DNA of 64,000 nt from Cellulomonas chitinilytica (lineage in GTDB: Bacteria > Actinomycetota > Actinomycetes > Actinomycetales > Cellulomonadaceae): contig NZ_BONK01000012.1 of assembly GCF_016862675.1 (NCBI RefSeq), positions 62,001-126,000 on the forward strand, given 5' to 3'. Under the pieces are notes generated by a model. The model was not told the DNA's origin, did not search any database, and was given only the letters and a program-made list of their open reading frames with translations. A program made the translations under genes and the position numbers. Numbering within the stretch: position 1 is the stretch's first letter; every line of letters starts with the position of its first letter. Below, piece after piece: positions 49,444 to 57,562 of the stretch.

Positions 49444-50862
49444 TCAGGCCGCCCGTCGAGCGGCCGGGAGCAGCAGGGACAGGGCCGCGGCCGCGGCGGT
49501 GAACGCGGTGGCCCACCAGAACGCGGTGTCGAACGCGCCCGCCAGGGCCGTCTGCGAGGTGGCGCCGGCGGCGGAGCTGACGAGGACGACGGCGAGCACG
49601 GCCGTGCCGAACGAGCCGCCGACCTGCTGCGCGACGCGGGTGATGATGCTCGCGTGCGGCACCTCGTCGTGCGCGAGCCCGACGAACGCGCCGGTCATGA
49701 GGGGGATCAGGACGGCACCGAGGCCGAACCCGCGCACGAGGAGCGTCGCCATGAGCAGCCACGTGCTGGTGTGCTCGGTCGACAGGGCGAACGGGACGGT
49801 GGCGAGCGCGAGCACGGTGAACCCGCCGACGGCGACCCACCGGCCGCCGATCGCGTCGGTCAGCCGCCCGGACAGGGTGCGTGACGCGAGCGCCCCGACG
49901 CCCTGCGGGACGAGCAGGAGACCCGCGCCGAGCGCGTCCTCGCCGCGGACCTGCTGCCAGTAGAGGGGGAGCAGGAGCATCGCGCCGTAGAGGGCGGTCC
50001 CGGTGAGGAACAGCAGCACGGTCGACGTGCCGAGGGCGCGGTGCCGCAGCAGGCGGACGTCGATGAGGGCCCGATCGCCGCGGCGCAGCGCCCACGCGGC
50101 GAACGCGGCGAGCAGCGCGAGGCCGGCGACCAGCGGGACGACGACGCGGGCATGGCCGAACCCGCCGAGCTCGCCGACCTGGGTGAGCCCGAAGATCACG
50201 CCGACGATGCCGGGGGACACGAGCAGGACGCCGACGACGTCGAGCGGTGCCCGGCGGCCCGGGACGTCCCGGGGGATGCGGCGCACGGCGAGCACGAGCC
50301 CGACGACGCCGAGCGGCAGGTTGACGAGGAACAGCCACGGCCACGACAAGGTGTGCAGGATCAGGCCGCCCACCACGGGGCCGAGGATCGGGCCGAGGGC
50401 GGCGGGCAGGCTGACGGTCGCCATGAGCCGGCCGAGGTTCCGCCCGCGGGCGGCCTGCATGAGGATCGTCGTCATCAGCGGCATGAGGACGCCGCCGCCG
50501 ACGCCCTGGACCGCGCGGAAGGCGATGAGGCTCGTCGCGTCCCACGCGGTGGCGCACAGCACCGAGCCGAGCAGGAACACGGACAGCCCGACGAGCCAGA
50601 GCCGCTTGCTGCCGAGCCGGCCCTGCGCCCACCCGGACAGCGGGATCGTCACGAACATCGCGAGCAGGTACGCGGTGCTGACCCACTGGATCGTCGAGAC
50701 GGTCGCGTGCAGGGAGGCGCCGAGCTCGTGGAGCCCGACGCTGACGATCGTCGTGTCGAGGATCACCGCGATGCCGCCGACGATGACGGCGGTCGCGAGG
50801 CGCTTGAGTTCGGGGTCGATCGCGGTGGTCGCGCGCTCGTCCGTCGCCGTGCTCTGGGACAT
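49444..50862 (-). CDS. MFS drug-efflux transporter (DHA2 type)
   Basis: 472 residues with about 13-14 membrane segments. Motif A-like GRLGSKRLWLVGLSVFLLGS, the DHA2 opening VAVILDTTIVSVGL-type (here IAVILDTTIVSVGLHEL), motif C GPILGPVVGGLI and LAVLVGFG-like later repeats. Proton-driven export of toxic or antibiotic compounds across the cytoplasmic membrane; substrate unknown. CAGGAGC precedes the ATG. Divergent from a TetR gene across 72 bases containing two inverted repeats, one next to this gene, so it is probably repressed by that TetR. Confidence 0.92.
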   Translation of the reverse strand: MSQSTATDERATTAIDPELKRLATAVIVGGIAVILDTTIVSVGLHELGASLHATVSTIQWVSTAYLLAMFVTIPLSGWAQGRLGSKRLWLVGLSVFLLGSVLCATAWDATSLIAFRAVQGVGGGVLMPLMTTILMQAARGRNLGRLMATVSLPAALGPILGPVVGGLILHTLSWPWLFLVNLPLGVVGLVLAVRRIPRDVPGRRAPLDVVGVLLVSPGIVGVIFGLTQVGELGGFGHARVVVPLVAGLALLAAFAAWALRRGDRALIDVRLLRHRALGTSTVLLFLTGTALYGAMLLLPLYWQQVRGEDALGAGLLLVPQGVGALASRTLSGRLTDAIGGRWVAVGGFTVLALATVPFALSTEHTSTWLLMATLLVRGFGLGAVLIPLMTGAFVGLAHDEVPHASIITRVAQQVGGSFGTAVLAVVLVSSAAGATSQTALAGAFDTAFWWATAFTAAAAALSLLLPAARRAA

Positions 50863-50876
50863 GGGTGGGCTCCTGA

Positions 50877-50900
50877 ATAAGATGCGTGGCTGCTTCTTAT
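50877..50900. promoter_or_regulatory. TetR operator 1 (MFS side)
   Basis: AAGATGC (50879-50885), N6, GCTTCTT (50892-50898), extended to ATAAGA...TCTTAT. 15 bases from the MFS ATG, in the position to block its transcription. Same architecture as the second site 45 bases away. Confidence 0.65.
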
Positions 50901-50922
50901 CCGCACCGTACGTCGGGCGCGC

Positions 50923-50943
50923 TAAGATGCGCAAGTGCATCTT
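50923..50943. promoter_or_regulatory. TetR operator 2, overlapping the TetR start codon
   Basis: AAGATGC (50924-50930), N6, GCATCTT (50937-50943): perfect 7+7 dyad. The GTG start at 50935 lies inside it, and TAAGAT (50923-50928) is a likely -10 giving a leaderless transcript. Repressor bound here would cover both promoter and start, i.e. autoregulation. Confidence 0.65.
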
Positions 50944-51540
50944 GACGACCCGGACGGCCCGAAGCGGCGACGCGGCACCGAGCTCGAGGAGGCGCTCCTC
51001 GAAGCCGCCTGGGCCGAGCTCGTCGACCGCGGCTACGGGGCGTTCACCCTCGAGGCCGTCGCGCAGCGGGCCGGCACGAGCCGACCCGTCATCGCCCGCC
51101 GGTGGGCGAGCAAGGCCGACCTCGTCCGGGCCGCGGCCGCCCACGTGCTGTGGCACGAGCGGATGGACGTCCCCGACACGGGGAACCTGCGCGACGACAT
51201 CGTCGGGCTGCTCCGCGAGGCCAACGAGAAGCGCGTCGACTCCACGGCCCTGCTCACCGCCTACCTCACCGGCTACTTCCAGGAGACGGGCACGAGCCCG
51301 GCCGAGTTCCGCGACTCCGTGATCGGCGGGCGCGCCACGTCGGTCGACGTGATCCTCGACCGCGCCGTCGCCCGCGGCGAGCTCAGCAGCGAGCACCTGA
51401 CACCCCGCCGGCGCACCCTCGCCTTCGACCTGTACCGGCACGAGGTGCTCATGCGGCTCGGCCGCGTGCCCGACGACGTCATCGTCGAGATCGTCGACGA
51501 CCTCTACCTGCCGCTCCTCGGGGTCGCCCGCCGACCCTGA
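50935..51540 (+). CDS. TetR-family regulator of the divergent efflux gene
   Basis: 201 residues. Helix-turn-helix about 14-62: GTELEEALLEAAWAELVDRGYGAFTLEAVAQRAGTSRPVIARRWASKADLVRAA. The C-terminal domain (TetR_C type; LREANEKRVDSTALLTAYLTGYFQETG, RRRTLAFDLYRHEVLMRLGRVPDDVI) would bind the inducer, perhaps a compound exported by the MFS protein. GTG start, no ribosome-binding site, apparently leaderless. Confidence 0.9.
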   Translation: MHLDDPDGPKRRRGTELEEALLEAAWAELVDRGYGAFTLEAVAQRAGTSRPVIARRWASKADLVRAAAAHVLWHERMDVPDTGNLRDDIVGLLREANEKRVDSTALLTAYLTGYFQETGTSPAEFRDSVIGGRATSVDVILDRAVARGELSSEHLTPRRRTLAFDLYRHEVLMRLGRVPDDVIVEIVDDLYLPLLGVARRP

Positions 51541-51572
51541 CCCCGGCCCCCACCACCCGCGGGTGCCACGGG

Positions 51573-51591
51573 CCCCGGCCCTGCGCCGGGG
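51573..51591. terminator. Hairpin between tetR and the beta-propeller gene
   Basis: CCCCGGC / GCCGGGG (7 bp, 5-base loop) between the convergent stops at 51540 and 51613. Confidence 0.5.
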
Positions 51592-51612
51592 AGCGCCGCC
51601 GACCGGGCGCGG

Positions 51613-53115
51613 TCACTCCAGGAGGACGGGCTCGCCGTCGGCGTCCGTGCCGGTCAGGTGCCGGCCGAGCGGAGCGACCTGCTCGACGCCGGCCGGGTAC
51701 GGCGCACGGAACACCTCCGCGCCGGTCGCGGGGTCGAGGGCCACGAGCGCGGCCACGGCGTCGGGCCCGGCCCGCTCGAACGCGACGAGGACGTGCCGAC
51801 CGTCGGTCATCAGCACGCCGGGCCTGAGCCCGGGCTCGTCCACGGTGCGCCACAGGACGCGGCCGGACGCGCCGTCGACCGCCGTGATGCCGTGCGCACC
51901 GGAGACGAGGACGCGTCCCCGCAGCACGAGGGCGGACCCCGGGGTGTCGACGTGGACCGACCAGCTGGTCCCGGTGGTGAGGCGGGTGCCGTGCACGGCG
52001 TCGTCGTCGGCCGTGAGGACCCGGTCGGGCACGCTCCCGTCGTCCAGCGCCGCGTAGAGCGGTCGGCCGTCGGTGACCAGGTCGCCCGCCGGGTCGCCGT
52101 CCGGTGCGACGTAGGTCGACCGGGTCGAGCCGCGTGTGCTCCCCTCGGTGATCACGAGCCGGCCCGTGCGGGGGTCCTTGCCTGCTCCCCACGACGAGGC
52201 GTCGGGGTCGATCAGGCCGGACCGGACCGGTGCGCCGTCCGTCGAGAGCAGCACGTGCGTCCGGTCGGGCGGGACGAACGCGACGACGTCCCCGGCGCGG
52301 TACACGGACACGCCCGGCCCCGCCGTCCCCGGTCCGCCGGACACCACGGGTGAGTCCTGCTCGTACCTCCAGCGCTCGGCGCCCGTGAGCATGTCGTACC
52401 CCGTCGCGACCGCGGAGGTGCCCACCTGCCCGCCGACCACGACGAGCCCGCCGGGCATCAGGGCGAGGCTGTCGCCGGACGGCACCGGCCACCGCGTCTC
52501 GACGGACCCGTCCGCCACGGACAGCACCACCACGGAGACGGCGGTCGTCGGCACCGTCGCGATCGCGGCGCCGTCCTCGCCGTACACCGTGCCGCCGTCC
52601 GCGACCAGGCACACGGCGCGGAAGGCGGACGCCGGGTCGGCCATCGGGATCTCGTCGGTCTCGCAGGCGCTGGCGGACCGCACGAGCACCCCGTCCGCGA
52701 GCCCCGGGTCGGGAGGCAGGAGCTGGGTCGTCCACCCGGCGGACCCGGGCGCGGACCAGCGGTACGACAGCGACCCGTCGGCCGCGCGCCGGAGCACACC
52801 GCCCGAGGTCTCGGCGAGCTCCGCGAGGTCGTCCTGCGTGAGACGCCGCACCACCTGGAGCGAGTCGTCGACCGGCGCCAGCACCCCCGGGACCTTCGCC
52901 AGCCGCGCCACGGCCGCGTCCTCACTGGCGGTCGACGCCCGCTGGTTCACGGCGACGGCCACCACGGCGACCGTCAGGAGCGCCCCCGCCACCAGCCACC
53001 GCCGCCGGGCCGACCGGGCGGTGGGTGGGCCCGTCGGCGCTCCTGGCGGCGCCTCCGCCAGGTCGTCCTCGGCCTCGACGAGCTCCACGTCCTGAAGGTC
53101 CTGCCGGCGCGCCAT
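51613..53115 (-). CDS. Membrane-anchored PQQ-like beta-propeller protein
   Basis: 500 residues. Acidic cytoplasmic N-terminus (1-40), one membrane helix about 40-57 (WLVAGALLTVAVVAVAV), then an extracytoplasmic domain with PQQ/BamB-like repeats: GYDMLTGAERWRYEQ, GITAVDGASGRVLWRTVD, VALVALDPATGAEVFRAPYP. Propellers of this kind are common, uncharacterised surface proteins in actinobacteria; no quinone enzyme residues are evident. Divergent from flbD, whose promoter lies just beyond its start. Confidence 0.8.
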   Translation of the reverse strand: MARRQDLQDVELVEAEDDLAEAPPGAPTGPPTARSARRRWLVAGALLTVAVVAVAVNQRASTASEDAAVARLAKVPGVLAPVDDSLQVVRRLTQDDLAELAETSGGVLRRAADGSLSYRWSAPGSAGWTTQLLPPDPGLADGVLVRSASACETDEIPMADPASAFRAVCLVADGGTVYGEDGAAIATVPTTAVSVVVLSVADGSVETRWPVPSGDSLALMPGGLVVVGGQVGTSAVATGYDMLTGAERWRYEQDSPVVSGGPGTAGPGVSVYRAGDVVAFVPPDRTHVLLSTDGAPVRSGLIDPDASSWGAGKDPRTGRLVITEGSTRGSTRSTYVAPDGDPAGDLVTDGRPLYAALDDGSVPDRVLTADDDAVHGTRLTTGTSWSVHVDTPGSALVLRGRVLVSGAHGITAVDGASGRVLWRTVDEPGLRPGVLMTDGRHVLVAFERAGPDAVAALVALDPATGAEVFRAPYPAGVEQVAPLGRHLTGTDADGEPVLLE

Positions 53116-53173
53116 GCCCGGGAACCTATCGGTCCCGGACGTCACCCGGACCTGCTCGCACGGGCACGTTTCC

Positions 53174-53202
53174 CTCATCACGGCGGCGGCCTCGCCGATC
53201 AG
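53174..53202 (+). promoter_or_regulatory. Sigma-28 (FliA)-type promoter before flbD
   Basis: CTCAT from 53174 (N17 counted from CTCA), then CCGATCAG (53195-53202). About 77 bases before the flbD GTG; would drive flbD-motA-motB-fliL. Confidence 0.6.
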
Positions 53203-53278
53203 TGGGTCGAAGGGCCCACGGACGGGCTCTCGGCGGGAGCAGCCCCGCAGGAACCAGGTGACCAGGGACGGTAACGCC

Positions 53279-53581
53279 GTGATTGTCGTGACGCGCCTCA
53301 ACGGAGGACAGATCGGGGTGAACCCCGACCTGGTCCAGCGGATCGACAGCGCCCCGGACACGATCCTCAGCCTCATCGACGGGACGAAGTACATCGTCGT
53401 CGAGTCGATGGACGAGGTCATCGCGCGGATCAACGAGCACCGGGCGTCGATCCTGGCGCGGGCGCGGGAGATCCAGTCGTCGCCGTACATGGAGCTGGTG
53501 CCTGACCTCCCCGAGGAGGTCGACGAGGCGTCGGCCGCACCGCTGGCGCCCGCCGTGCCGATCCGACCGAGGAGCATCTGA
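53279..53581 (+). CDS. flbD: FlbD family flagellar protein
   Basis: 100 residues. VIVVTRLNGGQIGVNPDLVQRIDSAPDTILSLIDGTKYIVVESMDEVIARI is the FlbD/SwrD family (MIxVTRLNGxxxxxNxdLIxxIExTPDTxIxLxxGxKxxVxES). SwrD in Bacillus supports motor power together with MotA/MotB, and motA follows with a one-base overlap. GTG 53279 is the family start; AGGGACGG precedes it. Confidence 0.9.
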   Translation: MIVVTRLNGGQIGVNPDLVQRIDSAPDTILSLIDGTKYIVVESMDEVIARINEHRASILARAREIQSSPYMELVPDLPEEVDEASAAPLAPAVPIRPRSI

Positions 53582-54348
53582 TGGACCCGGCTGGACTGAT
53601 CGGACTCGGCGTCGCGTTCGCCGCCATCTTCGGGGCGATGACCATCGAGGGCACCGACCCGATGGCGCTCCTGCTGCCCGCACCGCTGCTGCTCGTGTGG
53701 GGCGGCACGCTCGGTGTCGGCCTCGCGGGGCACACCCTGCGCGACGTCAAGGGTGCGTTCGCGGCCGTCCCCCGCGCGCTGCGCGCCTCCGTCCCGGACC
53801 CGTCGCAGACCGTCGACACCCTGATCGACCTCGCGGACCGCGCCCGGCGCGAGGGTCTGCTCGCGCTCGAGGACGCGGCCCGGAACATCCCCGACATGTT
53901 CCTGCGCGGCGGCCTGCAGGCGGCGATCGACGGCACCGACCCCGAGGACCTGCGCACGATCCTCGAGGACCGCATCGCGACGAAGCGCGCCCGCGAGCGG
54001 ATGCACGCCAAGTACTTCCAGGACATGGGCGGCTACGCGCCGACCATCGGCATCATCGGCACCGTCATCTCGCTCGTGCACGTGCTCGAGAACCTCGCCG
54101 CGCCCGCGCAGCTCGGGCACTCCATCGCGGCCGCGTTCGTCGCGACGCTGTGGGGCATCCTGTCCGCGAACACCGTGTGGCTCCCGCTGGCGACCCGCAT
54201 CCGCCGGATCTCGGACCTCGAGTGCACGCAGATGGAGATGACGCTCGAGGGCCTCCTCGCCGTCCAGGCCGGGGCCAACCCGCGTCTCGTCGGTGAGCGC
54301 CTGCGCAGCCTGCTGGCCGACCAGCCGACGGCGAAGGCCGCGGCGTGA
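53581..54348 (+). CDS. motA: Flagellar stator protein MotA
   Basis: 255 residues, four membrane segments. DPAGLIGLGVAFAAIFGAMTIEG, LLPAPLLLVWGGTLGVGLAG, then a cytoplasmic loop with DLADRARREGLLALEDAARNIPDMFLRGGLQAAIDGTDPEDLRTILE (charged residues that face FliG) and YAPTIGIIGTVISLVHVLENL ... SIAAAFVATLWGILSANTVWLPLATRIRR (channel helices with the conserved Pro and Thr). Works with MotB as the ion channel of the motor. Overlaps flbD by one base and motB by four. Confidence 0.95.
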   Translation: MDPAGLIGLGVAFAAIFGAMTIEGTDPMALLLPAPLLLVWGGTLGVGLAGHTLRDVKGAFAAVPRALRASVPDPSQTVDTLIDLADRARREGLLALEDAARNIPDMFLRGGLQAAIDGTDPEDLRTILEDRIATKRARERMHAKYFQDMGGYAPTIGIIGTVISLVHVLENLAAPAQLGHSIAAAFVATLWGILSANTVWLPLATRIRRISDLECTQMEMTLEGLLAVQAGANPRLVGERLRSLLADQPTAKAAA

Positions 54349-55253
54349 GCACGCTCGGCGGACGCCCGCGCAGGCGGGGCCACGTCGAGGAGGAGCACGT
54401 CAACCACGAGCGGTGGCTGATCAGCTACTCCGACATGATCACCGTCCTGATGGCGCTGTTCATCGTGCTGTTCGCGATCAGCCAGGTCGACCAGGAGAAG
54501 TACATCGCCCTGCGCGACTCGCTGTCGGCCGGGTTCATGGACACCACGACGTCCCCGTCGGTGCTCGACGGCACGGCCGGCAACCTCGACGGCCACAGCG
54601 CGCAGACCGAGAACACCCCCGCCACCGGCACGGCCGGCATGGTGAACGCCGAGAACGGCCTGGGCCTGCAGGCGGCCGACCCGATGGTGCCGCCGGCGCA
54701 GACGCCCGACTCGACCGTCGACCCCGCGGTGCTCGCGGCGGCGCAGGCGGAGGCCGCGCACCTGGAGCAGATCCGCGACGCCATCGCGGCGTCGCTCGCT
54801 GCGAACGGGCTCGACGGCGTGGTCCGGTTCCGCATCGACGAGCGGGGCCTCGTCATGGGGCTCGTCGCCGACGACGTGTTCTTCGCGCCGGCCCGGGCCG
54901 AGCTGACGGAGACGGCCGTGCGCGTGCTCGACATCGCCGCGCCGATGATGGTCGGGCTCGGCGAGAACGTGTCCGTCGAGGGCCACGCCAACAACATCCC
55001 TGTGTCCGGCCGGTACCCGACGAACTGGGAGCTGTCCGCCGACCGTGCGACCCAGGTGCTGCGGCACCTCGTCGAGGCGGACGGCATGCCCGGCGGGCGG
55101 ATCATGGCCGTCGGCTTCGGCGACACGCGTCCGCTCATGGCGGACGGCTCGCCCGAGGCGCTGGCCGCGAACCGCCGCGTCGACCTCGTCATCCTCAGCA
55201 GCGCACCTGAGCAGGTGCGCGCTCTCATCCCCGCGCTGACGGCAGGAGCGTAG
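54345..55253 (+). CDS. motB: Flagellar stator protein MotB
   Basis: 302 residues. One membrane helix with the ion-binding Asp 30 in ERWLISYSDMITVLMALFIVLFAIS, a plug/linker region, and a C-terminal OmpA-like peptidoglycan-binding domain (about 165-290; FFAPARAELTETAVRVLDIAAPMM, VSVEGHANNIPVSGRYPTNWELSADRATQVLRHLVEADGMPGGRIMAVGFGDTRPL, ANRRVDLVIL). GTG start overlapping the motA stop. Confidence 0.95.
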   Translation: MSTLGGRPRRRGHVEEEHVNHERWLISYSDMITVLMALFIVLFAISQVDQEKYIALRDSLSAGFMDTTTSPSVLDGTAGNLDGHSAQTENTPATGTAGMVNAENGLGLQAADPMVPPAQTPDSTVDPAVLAAAQAEAAHLEQIRDAIAASLAANGLDGVVRFRIDERGLVMGLVADDVFFAPARAELTETAVRVLDIAAPMMVGLGENVSVEGHANNIPVSGRYPTNWELSADRATQVLRHLVEADGMPGGRIMAVGFGDTRPLMADGSPEALAANRRVDLVILSSAPEQVRALIPALTAGA

Positions 55254-55255
55254 AC

Positions 55256-55768
55256 ATGCCCATCGAGCAGAGAGTCATCTCGGGCCCGAAGATCGGGGCG
55301 AAGATCGGCGGCGGCGCGTCGTCGGTGCCGAACCCGACCCCGGAGCCGGAGCCGGCGAAGAAGCGCAAGTTCAAGGTGCGCCGACCCGTCCTCATCGCAG
55401 GGCTGCTCATCGTCCTGCTGGCCGGCGGGGCGGGGTACTGGTTCTTCCTGCGGGGCGACGGGACCCCGACGGTGAAGGCGCCCGAGCCCGGCGCGGTCGT
55501 CACGGTCGACCCGGTGAGCCTCAACCTCGCGGACGGCCACTACCTGCGCATCGGCTTCGGCCTGCAGCTCACGAAGGAGACGGTCGAGGCCCCCGACACG
55601 TCGCGGGCGCTCGACACGGCGATCGCGCTGTACTCGGGCCGGACCGTCGCGGAGATCTCCGACCCGGCCACCCGGGCGGCGCTGAAGGCCGAGTTCGTCA
55701 AGGAGCTCGACGAGAAGTACGACGGCGAGGTGATGGACGTCTACCTGACGAACTTCGTCACGCAGTAG
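55256..55768 (+). CDS. fliL: Flagellar basal body-associated protein FliL
   Basis: 170 residues. Short basic cytoplasmic N-terminus, membrane helix PVLIAGLLIVLLAGGAGYWFFL, and extracytoplasmic FliL domain: VVTVDPVSLNLADGHYLRIGFGLQLTKET ... DTAIALYSGRTVAEISDPATRAALKAEFVKELDEKYDGEVMDVYLTNFVTQ. Supports stator function around MotB. Two bases after motB; a small hairpin follows its TAG stop. Confidence 0.93.
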   Translation: MPIEQRVISGPKIGAKIGGGASSVPNPTPEPEPAKKRKFKVRRPVLIAGLLIVLLAGGAGYWFFLRGDGTPTVKAPEPGAVVTVDPVSLNLADGHYLRIGFGLQLTKETVEAPDTSRALDTAIALYSGRTVAEISDPATRAALKAEFVKELDEKYDGEVMDVYLTNFVTQ

Positions 55769-55810
55769 GCCGGCACGACGCCGGCGACCCGGGGCGCCAT
55801 GGAGGGCGCC
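55769..55810 (+). terminator. Two short hairpins after fliL
   Basis: GCCGGC-acgac-GCCGGC (55769-55785) directly after the fliL stop, and GGCGCC-6-GGCGCC (55793-55810). Together with the sigma-28-type box at 55903 they suggest that transcription is reset between fliL and fliM. Confidence 0.45.
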
Positions 55811-55902
55811 GCACCGCTCCGCCACCTCCTCGCTCAGCACGAGCGACCACGGCAGGACCGACCCAGGACGGGTCGGCGCGGAGATTCTCGTCACGGTGGA
55901 TG

Positions 55903-55931
55903 CTCACATCCGTCGTGCGCCCGCCGATAGG
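55903..55931 (+). promoter_or_regulatory. Sigma-28 (FliA)-type promoter before fliM
   Basis: CTCAC from 55903 (N17 counted from CTCA), then CCGATAGG (55924-55931), the closest of the six to the consensus GCCGATAA in its -10. It ends 6 bases before GTG 55938, so the mRNA would start at that codon. Confidence 0.65.
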
Positions 55932-55937
55932 CCATTC

Positions 55938-56864
55938 GTGACCACGCACCAGGGGACCTCGCGGCGCCCCCGCAGCACCGAGCCGGAGCCCTACGACTTC
56001 CGTCGGCCCCTCACCCTCGCCCGCGAGCACGCCCGCCACCTCGAGATGGCGTTCCAGCGGGTCGCCCGCCAGTTCGGCACCCAGCTCACCGCGCGCCTGC
56101 GGGTCGTCTGCCAGGTGACGTTCGACGACATCTCGCTGCGCACGTACGACGAGTACGTCGGCCAGCTCCCCGCACCGACCGCGATGGTCCTGTGCACGAT
56201 CGACCAGAACAAGCAGACCGCGGTCGTCCAGATGCCCGTGGGCGCGATGCTCGTGTGGGTCGACTACCTGTTCGGTGGCGACGGCCGCGGCGACGACCGC
56301 GAGGGCCGTGAGCTCACCGAGATCGAGTGGACGCTCGTGAAGGACCTGCTCGCGCACGCGCTGGGCGACCTCGAGTACGCCTTCGCCGGTGTGACGGCGT
56401 TCGCGCTGTCGGTGCGCGGCGTCCAGTACAACCCCCAGTTCGTCCAGGCCGTCGCCGCGCAGGAGACCGTCCTCGTCGCGAGCTTCACGCTGCGCGTGGG
56501 GGAGCGCGAGGAGGTCATGACGTTCATGGTCCCGTCCGACCTGCTCCTCGGCGCGCTCCGCGCGAAGGAGGGGGCGAACACCCGGTCGGACGAGGAGAAG
56601 CGCGTCGCCGCGCTCGCCCACGCCGACCTCGAGCGGTCCGTGCAGGACGTCCCCGTGGACGTCGCGGTGCGGTTCGCTCCCGTCGTCGTGCACCCGCGCG
56701 ACGTCGTGCACCTCGCCGTCGGCGACGTGCTGCCGCTGTCCCACCTGTCGACGGACCCGCTGGACGTGGTCGTCGACGGGGTCGTGCTCGCCCGTGCCGC
56801 CGCCGGCAGCCACGGGTCCCGGCTCGCCTGCCAGGTCGTCACCGTCGAGGAGATCCCCGCATGA
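55938..56864 (+). CDS. fliM: Flagellar motor switch protein FliM
   Basis: 308 residues. EPYDFRRPLTLAREHARHLEMAFQRVARQFGTQLTARLRVVCQVTFDDISLRTYDEYVGQL starts the FliM middle domain; MLVWVDYLFGGDGRG contains the GGxG-like switch motif; the C-terminal SpoA domain (about 225-300; DVPVDVAVRFAPVVVHPRDVVHLAVGDVLPLSH) binds FliN. The N-terminal CheY-binding peptide is not clear. GTG 55938 is preferred over GTG 55896 because a sigma-28-type -10 ends just before it; the longer form would be 322 residues. Overlaps fliN by four bases. Confidence 0.93.
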   Translation: MTTHQGTSRRPRSTEPEPYDFRRPLTLAREHARHLEMAFQRVARQFGTQLTARLRVVCQVTFDDISLRTYDEYVGQLPAPTAMVLCTIDQNKQTAVVQMPVGAMLVWVDYLFGGDGRGDDREGRELTEIEWTLVKDLLAHALGDLEYAFAGVTAFALSVRGVQYNPQFVQAVAAQETVLVASFTLRVGEREEVMTFMVPSDLLLGALRAKEGANTRSDEEKRVAALAHADLERSVQDVPVDVAVRFAPVVVHPRDVVHLAVGDVLPLSHLSTDPLDVVVDGVVLARAAAGSHGSRLACQVVTVEEIPA

Positions 56865-57562
56865 CCATCGCCACCACCACCCTCGGGAAGGCCGCCGCCG
56901 ACGCCGCCGCCACGCTCGTCCCGTCGAGCGTGCCGCTCGTCGCGGTCCCCGCGTCGTTCGCCGACGTGCCGGTCGACTCGACCGCGATGGTCGCCTCGTT
57001 CGTCGGCTCGCCGAGCGCGGAGCTCGCCGTCGTCGCCGACGGTGCCGTCGCCGACGCGGTCGCGGCCGCGGTCGAGGCGGGCACCCCGCTCGCGCCGGTC
57101 GACGCGCTGCGCCCGGCCCTGGAGGCGGCGTCGCGCGCGCTCGGCTCCGGCGTGCTGGAGACGGTCCGCACCGAGCCGGTGTCCAAGGTGCTCGCCGAGG
57201 ACACCGAGGTGTACGCGCTCACGGCCGGCGACGTGCCCGTCGCGTGGTTCGCGGTGCGGGTCCGCGGCGCGCGGGTCACGACCCCGACGACGTCGCAGGT
57301 GCCGACGCCGCGCGCGAACCTGCGGATGCTCTACGACGTCGAGATGACGCTCACCGCGGAGATCGGCCGCACCCGGCTGCCCGTCCGCCAGGTCCTCGAG
57401 CTCGCGCCCGGCGCCGTCCTCGAGCTCGACCGCACCGCGGGCAGCCCCGCGGACGTCATGGTCAACGGCCGGCTCGTCGCGCGCGGCGAGGTCGTCGTGG
57501 TGGACGAGGTGTACGGCATCCGCGTCACCGAGATCGTCGCCGGCGGGGAGCAGGTCGGCTGA
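56861..57562 (+). CDS. fliN: Flagellar motor switch protein FliN (FliY-like length)
   Basis: 233 residues. C-terminal SpoA domain (about 155-230): NLRMLYDVEMTLTAEIGRTRLPVRQVLELAPGAVLELDRTAGSPADVMVNGRLVARGEVVVVDEVYGIRVTEIV, diagnostic of FliN. The N-terminal 150 residues (DVPVDSTAMVASFVGSPSAELAVVADGAVADAVAAAV, LGSGVLETVRTEPV) resemble the CheC-like/FliY region, without the clear CheC phosphatase motif. Forms the C-ring base. ATG overlaps the fliM stop. Confidence 0.92.
   Translation: MTIATTTLGKAAADAAATLVPSSVPLVAVPASFADVPVDSTAMVASFVGSPSAELAVVADGAVADAVAAAVEAGTPLAPVDALRPALEAASRALGSGVLETVRTEPVSKVLAEDTEVYALTAGDVPVAWFAVRVRGARVTTPTTSQVPTPRANLRMLYDVEMTLTAEIGRTRLPVRQVLELAPGAVLELDRTAGSPADVMVNGRLVARGEVVVVDEVYGIRVTEIVAGGEQVG

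Noticed and set aside
49436-49457. GACGGGC / GCCCGTC hairpin between the peroxidase and MFS gene ends
   Set aside because: Short stem that runs into the MFS coding end; it may be chance in GC-rich DNA.
55896-55937. Longer FliM start at GTG 55896
   Set aside because: It would place a well-matched promoter inside the coding sequence and its ribosome-binding site is badly spaced; kept only as an alternative.
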